Positions 1-12,426 of a stretch of 64,000 nucleotides of DNA are shown here, in pieces. How positions within the stretch are numbered: the first letter of the stretch is position 1; each line of letters starts with the position of its first letter. The translations under genes and the position numbers were made by a program. Where the stretch lies: contig ML677335.1 in NCBI GenBank assembly GCA_007922305.1, positions 19,316,246 through 19,380,245 on the forward strand, in the 5' to 3' direction. The notes under the pieces were generated by a model. The model was not told where the DNA came from, ran no database searches, and was given only the letters and a program-made list of their open reading frames with translations. This DNA is from Dermatemys mawii. Lineage: Eukaryota > Chordata > Testudines > Dermatemydidae.

Positions 1-2400
1 ACACACACATTGAAAAAAATAAGCTTACTTTGGCTTTCCTTTTTTTACATTAACCTAACAACAGCGGAAGTGACTCAGAAATCAGTCATCATAATCAGAT
101 GTGTTGTGTGATAAATCATCACTCAGTTGAAGTCGTTAGGAAGGGAGACTATAAATCCTAGAGGGCACAACCTTCTTAAACAGAAGCCAAGAATATCTCA
201 TTAGCACAACAGTTGTAATAAGTCCCCCATAGTTACTGAAGAAAGATTTTTGTTAACATGGCTACAACATAGCTCTTTAATAAGAAGAGAAAAGCAATAC
301 AGCAGACATGATATTTCAATATGATCATTCATAAATAACTAAAATTTAGAAGCCAACATCAAAATGCTTTAATAAATAAGAATACATTTAAAAGAATTAT
401 AAAAACACCCTCTTAAATCTCTGAAAAGATAGAAGCAAACATTTTTAGATAAGAATAGACATTAGAGTTTGGCAAATATACACATACACACTACAAACTA
501 GAGCCAAATTTTAGGGTTTAGGAACCTAGGTAGAGATTGAGGATAGTTTATTGAATCATTTGTAAATCTTTAGCAGATAAAGTCAAATAACCCTTTCAAG
601 CTGTAATAACCTTTCTCCACAGGGACTATTTCCTTTTTCACATTGTTAAGCCACAAGGATTGTTGTGTTCTCTATAAAGAGATGGGGGACTGATGTATAT
701 TTTTAATCTTTTACCTGTCTCAGAATAGTATATTTGGAGTAAAGTTTAGGCCTGTGGAATACAAGAAAAAACAGTAGACCTCCCAAGTTACAAGGAGAGT
801 GGTAATCTTTCCCATACTCAGAGATCTGAAGCTTAGCCACATGGCCTCTTAAAGATCCTCCAGGATATGCAGTGTTTTAGTGGATGGGAATAGCGTGGGA
901 GGGAGAGTGATAGAGGCAAAGCCAAGAGAACATGCACCATTTCCCGCAAAACCCTGCGAGAAAAATCAGGACAACCAAAAAGCACCATCACCAGAAAAAG
1001 AAAAGAAAAGAAAAGCCTGAGGCAGTATTAGCTTTTCTATGGCCTCCTCCAGGCCTAAGAACCCTTCTTCAGAAGCAGTTCTGTGGTCATTGCTGTCTGT
1101 GGAAGTCCCTGCCATGCAGTTTCATTGAAGCTGTGTTGCCAGACAGATAGGAAGACAGAGGGCCTAAGACTCACTGCAAATGGCTCTGACACGTTATGGA
1201 TCTCCAGAACTGCAGGACTTTTCATGGATGAGAAACCCCACTGCCCTTTGTTCCTCCCTCATTTCCAAAGGAATGACTTGAGGAAAACTCTGCTAGCCAA
1301 TCCTTAAATAGTTTTCCCCCTCCCAGAAATATCTCCTACAGGAAGGTATGATTAAGGTTTTAATTCACTAACAGCTAGTAACAGTTATAGACACATGAAA
1401 ATTACACTGAATATTTGTACTTAATAGGTGTAAATTGAAGTAATAAAAGGTCAAACTGATATGCTAATGATACAGAGCCCACAGAACAGTATACACTTAA
1501 CAATGCTTAGTCTTACGGGCTAAAAAAACCTAGGCAGAACTACATACAATGTTGTTTATGTGGCATAAGGCCACAAGGGGGACTCTTTTACCATTCTACA
1601 GGTGCAGATATTTTCAAGGAGAAAAACAGAGTGTGATGAAACTAGTCTTCCAGCTGAATAAAAAGGAATTCAGTGTGAGGTTTTAATGTAAACCCTTTAA
1701 GGTTCTTTGGACTAGGAGAGCTGCTAATCTGCAAGAACTAATCAAAGTTTATGTCCCAGTTTGCAGATTATGTTGTCACTGATTTGTCTCTGTGTAGCTC
1801 CTGGTTGTCTACTGCAAATTCTTTGCTATTTTTCCTGGCTTATGTGGATTTGAGGAACTTTGGGGCCTTGTTGAATCATTAGGACTGAAACACAGCTCTG
1901 CTTTTAACAAAAGCTACTAATTCTTAACTTACCTTGTTTTTGTGATAATAGTACTTTGCATTTATATTGTGGGGGTTTATGCTCAAAGGACTACACAGAC
2001 TTTACAAGCAAATTGTGATTTCTCCTATCTCGGATGATGCTAAACAGTGTGTTTTCACAGTGCAAGAGGAACAGGATTTGAGTGTATCCCCAGCAATGCA
2101 AAACACAATTTGTCTAGGGCTAGAAAGAGTAGCGGGAGGGACAAATACCACTAGTGGTGTGGTCAATCCAACCTCCAAAACCCATTCATGCCCAATTGGA
2201 GAAAGCAGTTTTATATGTACTTTATCATTTCATAGTCATTCCATTGCTCGCTAATTTCCCCTAGATAACAGGTATAAGTGCAAACCTTGTCAATGGCAAT
2301 TATTCTCCGTTTGTCCACTTCTTTGAAAACACCCATCAACGTAGCTTCTGCAAATGTCAATTTTCAAATGATAAGCTTGACATATGAACATCTCCTTTGC
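1..2400. other. Intergenic, no gene recognised
   Basis: The stretch is AT-rich apart from a mildly more balanced patch at 0.9-1.3 kb. Open frames are short and look random. I see no repeat or gene I can name. Confidence 0.5.
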
Positions 2401-2404
2401 ATTT

Positions 2405-3106
2405 ATGACCTCATCAGTTGACTGTCACATGCATTCTGAGCACCTTCTGAGTGAGGAGAGTGTCTGAGGCTGAATCAAATGCCTTAAAATAAAATAATTT
2501 GGTTTTTCCAGCCAACCTGCCAGTAGTGTCACATCCCGAAAGGGCATGGAAATCTGACAGTGCAGTGACTTTTAATTGTCCCAGTGAGAGGAACCCTAAC
2601 TCTGAGGGATATACAGTGATTCTGTTCCCCAGCAGCAGGCACAAAAATGGAACAAAAACAGATGCTGTTGGGTTGTATCACAGATAGCAGTAGAACAGCT
2701 GTGTCTTATTTAGTACCGCCTCTCTGTGGCATGCAAGATCATTTTAGTGTCTGCCTCCTCATACTCCACTGGACGGTGTAAGGCATCAACTTCATTATGC
2801 CATGTCTCTCTCTTGGGATATTCTTAGGCTTACCTCAGAAGAAGCAAGTGTTCTTCTCGAAACACATGCCATAGGACCTGGTATAAAGTGCTTCTCACCC
2901 CGAGCTAGCACTTATCCCAGCATGTTATTTTTTTTTTCTGATGCATTCTCTCTACAACCTTGCCAAATTAAGTTTATGGTGCACTTCTTATAGCATATAA
3001 GGTGCCACTGAGCATTGTGTTTAACCTGGTCCAAAGATTCAGCTACTAGTCGGTACCCTTCAGCTCCCCAGCGATGCCTAAAAATGATCAAGACCAAAAT
3101 GAACAC
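2405..3106 (-). pseudogene. Decayed transposon-type ORF (HEEADT / FHALSGCDTT family)
   Basis: The minus strand carries, in order but in different frames, WHLICYKKC (about 3.0 kb), EEADTKMILHATERR (about 2.75 kb) and LSDFHALSGCDTTGRLAGKT (about 2.53 kb). These three blocks occur in the same order in a family of long uncharacterised proteins found in many animals and usually linked to transposons: a WH..CY motif, an EEADT..LLHA motif and a FHALTGCDT..FAGK motif. Several frameshifts and stops separate them, so this is a relic. I do not know the biochemical role of the family. Family membership is from memory of the motifs. Confidence 0.6.
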
Positions 3107-6100
3107 AAAGATTTTGTAATAAATTACTTTGGGACTGTAATTAATTATGTTATAACACAGATGTTATGTAATGATGTGCGTAACATTTGCAGTTGGATGC
3201 GTGTGATTTCTGGCTGGAAGCGAACAGCTTAACCAGTGCAAAATTACAACTCTTTTGGCATAATAAACAAAACTGATAATCAATACCACTGAATCACTTC
3301 TTTTCTTTTGCTTTTGGGCTAATGATGGCAAGTCAGCTTGAATCATTCTTTCCCTTTATAGTAATCTGTAATGTTAAAAAATGAATCAGATACTTTGTGA
3401 GCATTAGTTGGTTACTGACAGTACAGCTAGTCAAGGACCACAATTTGACTTTGTGAGCACTGCATGTTTGACAAAGATATCTTCAAATCTGCATATCATG
3501 CAGCCATTTGGAGAAAAGCCAAAGATCCTGAAAGTAGAAGTAGTAAAAACAACCGGTATAAAATAACCTTAAATAGTATACCTCACATAACTTTTATACA
3601 CTTGAGCAAGTTTATGAACAGAAAGCTGATGTATAATGCAGCATAGAAAAGGAAACAGCATATAGCCCCAATTTGCTATAGTAGAATCTTTTTGAAGCTC
3701 TAGTATATCCATTGTTGACTTTAGGGCTGGTGATTCAGGAAGTTAATACAGATAATGCTACTAAAAAACAAATGTCTTAACATTTTCTGAGGAGAATATA
3801 AAAACTGGTTTTGGTGCCAAAGAATACACAGCAGAGCCTGATACAAGAGATTTGTCAAGCTTTCATTGCAATTCAAGTTGAATGGGATAGGTCACTGTTA
3901 GAGTTTCCCCCCCCCGAAAAAAAGAGGGGCCCCCCCCCAATTAATTTGATCAATATTTCATGAAATGAATTAATGCTATCTTTGGTTTTATATAAAATAT
4001 ATTTTGGAAATATTCTGTTAAACAAGACTCTGCAAAGCATAGAAGCATTCTCTATTCCTTTCTTCTCAGATGTTTTTAAAAAGGTAAATCAAGTCTATAG
4101 CACTTGCAGTATTGAGAATGACATGGGATGAATCAGTCCCCAATCAAACCAATAAAACTAAAAATCTAAACCCAGGGATTTTACCCCTGTGATCTTTACA
4201 AAAGCAGAACCATCAGAGCACACGGATAGTCTAAAGTTTCAGTTAATAATCCATAATAGGACACATACACACTATTAACACTTGTGCTGGAAAAGGCAAC
4301 ATTTCAATGATTGTACAAGTGTATGTTTTAGGGCCTATCCGTTATTTTGAAGTGAGAAAAGAACCTACCTGTAGCTAATCCTAATGGAAGAAAAATGAAT
4401 TCTTTTGCACCCTTTTCAGTGTCTCTTTCTCAAATGTCAATACTTTTTGGTTTCTCACAGGTTATTATCAGACCTCCACATCCAGCCAGCCATTCCATCC
4501 CCAGTGTCTTACTATTTATAGGAATGCTCTTTTGCAGGCCTCTCCAGATCGGGGAGTCAAATGCCCTAATCTCTCAAAGCGGGAGGGAGGAGGAGGAAGT
4601 CCACAATGCTGCCAACAATACAGCTTCTACATAGTAGGCTTTGAGAAGTCTTTCTGGCTGGGCTGCTGAGTAAGGCTTAGTTTGTTCTGCTTACTCTGAG
4701 AATTTGCTGCACTCTCCGTAGGGTCAGGATGAAGATATCCTTCTTGGGAGTCCCTCCAACAATCTCCCACTTACAGCTATGCTGCTCTTCCCCAACAGCT
4801 GACTGCAGTTTCTTCCCCTTAGAAGGTCACCTTCCTACCATACATGATTGACAGGGCTGGCGGACGGAGTTAGCCCTGCCCTCAGGACCTCTCTGGCAAC
4901 TTCCTTGTCAGAGTGGGGTCTACATGCCCTATCACAAAACCCTTCTTTATGAAAATAACCCCGGATTGAAAAAGGTGCCCCTAAAATAAAGCCCTGGCTA
5001 ATATGGACCATCTGTCATTAAAGAAATCTTTTTGTACCCTATTATCCACGCACAGGTGCCATAGATAAAAGTTTAACTTCACTGTTCCTGATGGCAATAT
5101 ATCTGACCAAAGAATGCTATTCAACCCACAAGGCTAAAATGGCTAAAATTGTGCCTGAATCAGGAGTGCAAGACGGAGCATCACACTGAGGATGAGATTC
5201 AGGAAATAAGCCCTATCCAGGACAATACTTAAGCATATGTTTACCATATGGCACATGCATACATAGTGTCTTGAATAGGGCTAGACATAAACATGAGTCC
5301 TGAAGCCTTGTACTTCAGATTTTTGACTAATATTTCGTGGGAGGAAGAAGAGAGAAGGGAAGGGAAAATAAAGAAATCAGTTAACAGTACCAGCTCAGTG
5401 AAATCTCACTTGTCACAGTACTCTGCACGTTCAGAAAGGCTGGTCCTATGACACTCACAATTTATATGACTTTGCTATTGGGAGACACAGTACTGTACAT
5501 CTAGAACATTTCACGTGTTTAGGGCTACCTAACATTGAGCCTAACATATACAGTAGCAAAGAGAAGCAATAAAGACATGACAATTTATTTTAGTTGAGTT
5601 TAATCTGCTTTCTCTTCTGTGACCTCATTTTTGAATTAGTGGAATCAGCCACTCATTTTATTTCTGGTACTTCAAGATATAATGTGGGATTCAAGATATC
5701 TCACTCATGAAGTCTAGTAATACAATAACATTACAACTTTCCAACAGTTGTGCTGTACAATTGCCTGGTAATTGTGAGCTTATCATGAGCCAGTAATTTT
5801 ATACTAATCAGGTAGGTCTGGGTCTTAAACTGTAAAACTATGGTTTAAATGACATCCCCTCCTCCCATTATTTTAAATTGTCTTCCTCAAGGATTAAAGT
5901 AAGAGGAGTACAGGACATGCAGCTCCTAAAAGCAGAGGGAGACCAGACCTTCTCCTCTCTCTGGCTTGAGGGAAAGTTATTCACCCTCCCTCCTTGTCTG
6001 TTGTGGTGAGGATTCACCAGGCAGGGAAATCTAAAGAAGCGAAGAAGGTACCTAGTAGAGGAGGAGTTACTGTTTCTCCCAGCATTTCCACCATAAAGTG

Positions 6101-8000
6101 CAGCTCCTGTTGCAGGGAGATGATGTGTCCCACCTCTGTTTTCTAAAGGAAGACAACTGGCTTCCTCTCAGAGTCAGCTCCTTCACTGCTTTGGGGAAAA
6201 GGCGTGAAGGACTGATAACTGATGTATAATTTGTGTGTAACGTTTCCTAAAACACTAGGGCATTCTGGAGAGGGGAGCCTCCTAGACCCTTCTTTTTTAT
6301 TTATTTATTCTATTGATTCAGATTCTCTCCTGCTCAAATCTAAATGATAGCATATATAGGAACTGGGGTGCATCACATCATTATTGTGCTATGTAATTAT
6401 TGTTGTTTGTGGCTTTGCAATATTTTGTTGAGAATTCAGGACTGACAGGAGAAAATAATGATTATTTTAAACTCAACTTTCTCCCAAAGTGCCAGGCTGC
6501 AATGTGTGGCCCTTTCAGTTAACTCATTTTCTCGTGTGAAAGCCATGCTGGGAGCTGTTCAATAATTCACATTTAATTTTCATAACAGAAAACAAGTTAA
6601 AATTGGCCACAGGATGCCAAATTACGGTTGAAAGGACAGCTGAGATTCTGGCCATGCCAAGGAATGTTTAAAAATATAAAACTTCAGGAAGAAAGGAAAT
6701 AAATTGGGGGAGTTGAAAATAAACAAATATATTAAAATTAGTAGGTTATCAACACCCTCTCTCTCTCTCTTTTTGTATTTTCTCCTCATTTAATGGAACC
6801 TGCCATGGACATAATTTTAGGCAGGTGGTGGAAAAATTGCAGAGAGCAGTTCTTCCAGTCAGCTTTCACCATATGGTGCCTTCTACCTTTCAGTCCACAC
6901 TTGGAATTGGAGAGGAAGGGAAGGCATGAACTAAGGTAGCTCAGGACTCCCTCTCTACCTCCTTTGTTGATTACTGCTGAGGTGGATGGGAGAGTCTCCC
7001 TAGAGGCTGCTCTGATCCCCTTCAGGGCAGGTAGGAGGCTGTTCTGAAGAACCACAGCTCTGCCTGCTTCTTCCTCAAGCTCTTAGGAGCGGGAGCCGAG
7101 GTAGGGGCAGGGAAGCTGAACCCCAACCCCCTGCCCCTCAGTATTCCTCCTTCCTTTCCCTCACATGAAGAAGGTTCAGGTATGGCTGCTTCAAACCATG
7201 AATTTATTCTTTTCTTCATTTCCTATCTTCCTTCTACTTCTGCCCCCCACAATGTTTCAGTGTCAAGGAAACCTTTGATCGCACTATTTACAGCTTTATA
7301 AATCTCCTTATACACCTCTCTCTGTGTGTGTGTATACATATAAGAAAATAGGGATAATCTGGAGTCTCAGGGTTCATCATTTTGCTAGAGATCTGAATTG
7401 GGGAGAGATTGACCATGTTGTCACTCTAATTAGTGTCACATAACACTAACGTTGTCTTATTTACTTGCTCATTTAAGGTCGGATGTTGTTCCCATTTAAG
7501 TGAATGAAAGTTTTTCCCTTGAATTCAAGAGAGCAGGAGCAGATTCTTTTCTAACATGGTGGCTGTTAAAGATACTAGGTGGGTGAAATCCCAGCTCCAC
7601 TGAAGTCAATAGCAAAACTCTCCTTGCCTGTAATGTAATAGATTTCACTCCCTGTATCTTTATATAGTTGAACTGTTCTTTTGTTAAATGAGAAATATCA
7701 GGTTACAAGCAGAACACATTTTTCTAAGAAGTGGAGCAATTTAGAATTGAATGAAATAAAATACCACAATTTTTAAGCTAAGGATTTTTTTTGATTGTTG
7801 CCCAAACTGTAGATTTGTAAGTGAACAAATGGCAAAGCCTGCATCCTCCATCTATTGCAGAAAAGAACAGAACGTCTCTTGTGGTAAGGCCATTTGTTCA
7901 TATGAAATTATCATTTCAGATATTACCACCAATATATATTTTACAGGCTTTAAGAATAAATGAAGAGATTTATGGTTATAGGAAAGTGTAATTGTATGTA
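3107..8000. other. Intergenic, no gene recognised
   Basis: AT-rich, low-information sequence. A C-run/A-run/G-run/C-run tract lies at about 3907-3938. Near 7.57-7.65 kb is a fragment of the 'CCACTGAAGTCAATAG' palindromic repeat. Nothing else is recognised. Confidence 0.5.
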
Positions 8001-8004
8001 TTAA

Positions 8005-8128
8005 GTATCAGAGGGGTAGCCGTGTTAGACTGGATCTGCAAAAGTGACAGTGTCCTGTGGCACCTTTCAGACTAACAGACATATTGGACCATATGCTTTC
8101 ATGGGTGAATGCCCACTTCATCAGATAC
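8005..8128 (+). repeat. Turtle SINE-like dispersed repeat (GGGGTAGCCGTGTTAG head)
   Basis: It starts GTATCAGAGGGGTAGCCGTG, continues through a CCTGTGGCACCTT block and ends near GCCCACTTCATCAGAT. The order of these blocks is that of a very abundant turtle repeat. The same head is seen inverted at 57.42-57.46 kb. A coding function is excluded by stops. Confidence 0.8.
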
Positions 8129-8385
8129 AACCAGATGTCGGTTTTAGGTGTCAAGTCTTTCCATTGTCTCTTTTATTCAAGTAACAAAGGGCTACATAAA
8201 ATTACAGAGAACAGAATAGCATTGCCAATATAGTACATAGAGATATAAATAGGTTACTTCAAGGATCAATATTCTAGATATGTTCTTATACTGCAATCAT
8301 CAATGTAATATCTGAGAGCCCTTTTCAACTGTACTTCATTATATGTCTTGTTACTTGTTACAGTCAGATTTTTGATTTAGGTGCC

Positions 8386-8669
8386 TAAGGATATGTCTGC
8401 ATTCTGTACTGGGGTCTAATTCCCAGCTCAAGAAGATATACATGTGCTGGATCTGATTGAGCTAACTCTAAAATAGAGTGTAGCTGCAGCAGTGGGAGGG
8501 CCAAGCCATCCCAGTACATACCTGTCAGAGACACCAGTTGAGTACTAGGGGCAGCTAGTCCTTCCCACTGCTAGTGTTGCTGCAGCTACACTTTAATTTC
8601 AATGCACTAGCTCGATGAGTGCTAGTGTCTCCTTGAGCACTCTCAGCTTGAAGTACAGACAGGCCCTAA
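8386..8669. mobile_element. MITE with terminal inverted repeats
   Basis: The left end reads TAAGGATATGTCTGCATTCT and the right end AGTACAGACAGGCCCTAA; the right end reverse-complemented begins TTAGGGCCTGTCTGTACT, so the ends are imperfect inverted repeats. The interior holds two inverted AGTGTAGCTGCAGCA-like arms. It resembles the GTATGTCTACACT-ended non-autonomous DNA elements common in turtles. Confidence 0.6.
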
Positions 8670-8985
8670 ATCTCATTGAAAGTTCCACTGAAATCATTTG
8701 GAGTTCGGTGCCTAAACTGGTTAGGCACGTTTGAAAAATCCTGCATTTTTATGTGCGTAAATCACCTTTTAAAATCTGGCTGTATGTGTCTGTCCCTTTA
8801 GAAAATGGGATTTAGGCTACATCTGTCATTCTGTACAAGTGTCGAAATATAGGAAATAGATGCGGACAAGACGTTTTTCTAATTTGGCTTTTTACTTCGT
8901 TTTATGTGTTTACTAAGAAAAAATTAGTCCACAATTTCAAATTTAGTAGAAATTTTAATAGAAGTATAATCCGAGCATGAGCTAG

Positions 8986-9121
8986 CTCCCTATGGTCCAG
9001 TCCCACCAATCCTTATGCACAGGAATAACTTTACATACTTGCGTAGTCCCATTGAGTTCATTGGGACTACGCAGGCATGTCAGGTTACTCCTGTGCATAA
9101 ATGTTTGCAGGATCAAGGCCT
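8986..9121. repeat. Palindromic dispersed repeat
   Basis: CTTATGCACAGGAATAACTT and the later AGGTTACTCCTGTGCATAA are near-reverse complements flanking a GCGTAGTCCCATTGA / TTGGGACTACGCAGG hairpin core. The ends (GGTCCAGTCCCACC, GCAGGATCAAGGCC) match a palindromic element present many times in turtles. Related pieces lie at 45.62-45.75 and 52.62-52.71 kb. Confidence 0.65.
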
Positions 9122-9639
9122 ATATTTGGACAATGCTATTTGCTCCTAGGTCATATACTGTAGAAGGAACAGATTATGATGGGCATTTTATAAATAGGTA
9201 TAATAACAACAATACTGTTGAAGAAGGAAGCAGAAACCTCATCCATTATTGTGCACATTTTGTAAGAAAGAATTCAGAATTTTTAAATGGATTTTCTAAG
9301 AATAGTAGTAAGAGAAATGATAATCAGATATTCAAATGGATAAACATAGGATCCAAATAGTGCATACAGTACAGGACAGGGAACAAAAACAATTGAGTAG
9401 CTCTTTAACTAGGTCATAAATTGTGCTAATTAAATAGCCCTCTGATTATGGTATGGTAGAGATCTTACTGGGGTATGTTTAATTAACAAGCATGTTTTTG
9501 CTAATAGTGTACGTTGATAAATATTTTAATTTAAATCTACAGTATAGATTAATAAATTCCAATTAATTTCAAATTATAGGTCTGTTGCTGTTTTTTATTA
9601 CATTTTTGCTCAGAAGGCTAAAAAAACCCATAATTATGA

Positions 9640-9790
9640 AAGCATATCTGACTTTATTATTCTATAGTACCAGAAGCTTGTGGTGCATTACAGATATAAA
9701 AGGCAAATCCTTTCTCAAAGGAGTTTACAGTTTAAATTGAACCTAACACAATAGGGGGATGACAAGACAGGTATTCAATGGATATTAGCA
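9640..9790 (+). repeat. MIR-like SINE fragment
   Basis: The region TTTATTATTCTATAGTACCA, followed by GTGGTGCATTACAGATATAA and GAGTTTACAGTTTAAATTG, has the layout of the turtle MIR-type repeat 'ATTGTGCTAGGTGCTGTACA...AGCTTACAATCTAA'. Similar copies lie at 23.81-23.96 and 44.88-45.02 kb. Confidence 0.45.
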
Positions 9791-9965
9791 GAATAAGGGC
9801 TGCTGGAATGGAGACAACACAGTAGGTACATCCATATCTCATTTCTTCTATTAAATTGGTTTTTAGACAAAGTACTTTTTCATTTTTTGAATTACTATAT
9901 TCTAGTTAGTTTGAGGAAGCAAAGGCTGTCCAGAGTGGAAATCAATGCCAGCAGGTTACCAAAGA

Positions 9966-10260
9966 TCTGGTCTACAGTACACGATTATTTCAGTATTAGC
10001 CGAGTTAATTCAAAGTAAAATTGATTCCGTCCACACGATCAACCTGGTTGTGTTGATTTAAAGGGCTCTTAAAGCCGGTTTCTGTACTCCACCTTGGCAA
10101 GGGGAGTAGTGCTAAAATCGACATCGCAGTTCTGGATTAGCAGTACTGTGGATGCAATTTGACATTATTGGCCTCCAGGAGCTATCCCAGAATGCTCCAT
10201 TGTGACCACTCTTGACAACACTTTCAACTCTGATGCACTAGCCAGGTAGGCAGGAAAAAC
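9966..10260. mobile_element. Left terminal region of a Harbinger element
   Basis: The sequence from GGTCTACAGTACACGATTAT through GTTAATTCAAAGTAAAATTG, ATTCCGTCCACACG and a CAGGAGCTATCCCAGAATGC block matches the end of PIF/Harbinger elements common in turtles. It sits directly upstream of the SANT-type gene relic. A matching right terminus was not found, so the element is probably truncated. Confidence 0.6.
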
Positions 10261-10381
10261 CTTGGGAACTTTTGAATTGCATTTCCTGTTTGGTCAGCGT
10301 GGTGAGCTCACCAGCACAGGCGACCAGGCAGATCCCACCGTCACAGGCAACCACGTAGTCCCAGATTTGAAGACAAGCTCC

Positions 10382-11910
10382 AGCATGGTCTGAACGGGAG
10401 GTAATGGAGCTCATTGCAGTATGGGGAGACAAACTTGTTATGGCAGAACTATGTTAAAAGAAAAAATGCAAAAGTCTCTAGGGGCATGATGGAAAAATAC
10501 TACTGCAGGGACACAGAGCAGTGTTGTGTGAAAATCAAGGAGCTCAGGTAAACCTACCAAAAAGCCAGGGAGGTGAATGGGTGTTCTGGGTCACAGCCCC
10601 ATACATGCCCCTTCTACCATGAGCTGCATGCAATTATGGGGGGGGGTGACGCCAACATTACCTCACTATTGTCCATGGACACCTGTAAGGGGGAAATCAC
10701 ATGGAGTGAGGAGGATGAGGTTTTGGAGGACAAAGAGCAGGAGGAGGGGAAAGTGGATAGTGTACAGGCAGCAAGTGGTGAATCCGTTCTTCCCAGCAGC
10801 CAGGAGTTGTTCATCACCCTTGAGCCTCCACTCCCTCCCAAGGTGGGCTCCCACAGCTCGACACTGGAGAAGGCACTTCTGGTGAGTGTACCTTTTAAGT
10901 ATGATACAAGGTTTAAAAGCAAGGATGTTTAACGATTCATTTGCCCTGAAGACTTGTGATGCATTCGCCTCCTACTGGAAAAGTCTGTTAACGTGTCTAG
11001 GTATGGAGAGCGAATCCTCCAAGGACATCTCCATGAAGCTCTCATGGAGGCACTCTGCTAGTCTTAGCAACAGGTTTCTGGGTAGGGATGCCTTATGCTC
11101 TCCTTCGTGGTAGGACACTTTACCCCACCTAGCAAGTAGTAGAGAATCATTGCTTCACAGAGCAGAGCAGAGCAGCGAAAGCTCCTGGGTTTTGGACGCA
11201 TTCAAGCAACATTCATTCTTTATCTTTCTGTGTTAGCCTCACACGAGTGACATCATTCACGGGCACCTGCTTGAAAGAGGGGAATTTGTTTAAGGGACCA
11301 ATCAGAGGTGTCCGCGTTTGGCTGAGGCCTGATCGGAGCCACACAGTGGAGGTGGGCAGAAACCCAGCCGTGCTGGACTGTTCGCGTTTAGTTTAAAGAG
11401 CTCATCCCTGAGCAGAGCCTAATTGGAGCCACGCAGAGGTGTCGGCGTTGGGCCTAAAGGGCGTGGGGGATGTGTGCTGTGTGAAGCGATCATCCCAGAG
11501 AGATCGCAGGCCAGATCGAGAAATGAAAAATGTGGAAGAAGCAGTACTCCATGTGCCTCTGGCCTTACCATGGCTACCTGCAAGCTGAATTCTGTTGTGC
11601 AGCCACGTGTGATGCCTTGGTAAAGCAAACTGGCAGGCACTTCAGTATAACAGGCAAAATGCAACCTCATAAAGAAAGAACACGTGCTGCGTACTATGAA
11701 TTGTCTATTTCACTGAGAATCTCCCCTTGGTTCTCTAAAATGTATCTTTTAAAATTCTACCCTGCCTTTTTCTCCTCCTGCAGGAGAAAAAAACGCCCCT
11801 ATCAACCCTGTCCCAGAGGCTGGCCCAGATTAGAAGACGGGAAAAAATGCATTCAGGATGACATGTTCACAGAGCTTATGCTGAATGTGTGGAGGCATAC
11901 AATGTAAAGC
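10382..11910 (+). pseudogene. Harbinger-associated Myb/SANT-like gene relic
   Basis: The plus strand reads AWSEREVMELIAVWGD (10.38-10.43 kb), then NYVKRKNAKVSRGM (10.45 kb), EQCCVKIKELR followed by a stop, then CPFYHELHAIMGGGD and an acidic tail with EEDEVLEDKEQEE. This is the order of the Myb/SANT-like trihelix protein carried by PIF/Harbinger elements. A donor GTGAGT at 10882 and an acceptor CTCCTGCAG before 11784 would bring in RLAQIRRREKMHSG, which fits the C-terminal IRRRKK segment of such proteins, again followed by a stop. In-frame stops and a frameshift mark it as broken. In the family this protein helps DNA binding and nuclear import of the transposase. Confidence 0.7.
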
Positions 11911-12426
11911 GTGCAGTGAAAGTGATGAGAGGAGGCAGGAGAGTGATGAGAGCAGAGAGGGTGCCATGCTGAAGCTGACGGGGCGGGGGAGCAAACTGAC
12001 ATGCTGTGTTGTCTGGTAGACTTTATGTGGGAAAGGCAGCAAGAGCACAGACTGCCGCTGCATTCCTTGTATAACCACCCTCCCTGCTCCCCAAGTTCCA
12101 TAGCCTTCTGACCCAGATGCTCACGAACACAGGGTGCGGGGGAGGGGGGAGCGAGGCTCTGGAGACTCAAACCCAGAGCACTGCCCCAGCAGCAAAAGGC
12201 TGGCATGTCCAAAATTTTGATTTGGTTTCTGGATTTGTTCTTCCCTCCTCCTCCTCCACCCCCATAACCCTTCCTAACATACTAACAACACCCCTTCCCC
12301 CAGGCTACCTTTTGATTCTTCTGATTTCTCTCAACGTGGTGTTCAACAAATAATAAAGAATTGTTTTTACACAATTGTGACTTTATAAAGGGGGTGGGTA
12401 ACTTCAAGGAGAAATAAATGCAACTG

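Noticed and set aside
8992..9360. 122-residue plus-strand frame
   Set aside because: It starts inside a palindromic repeat and continues into AT-rich sequence; no recognisable protein.
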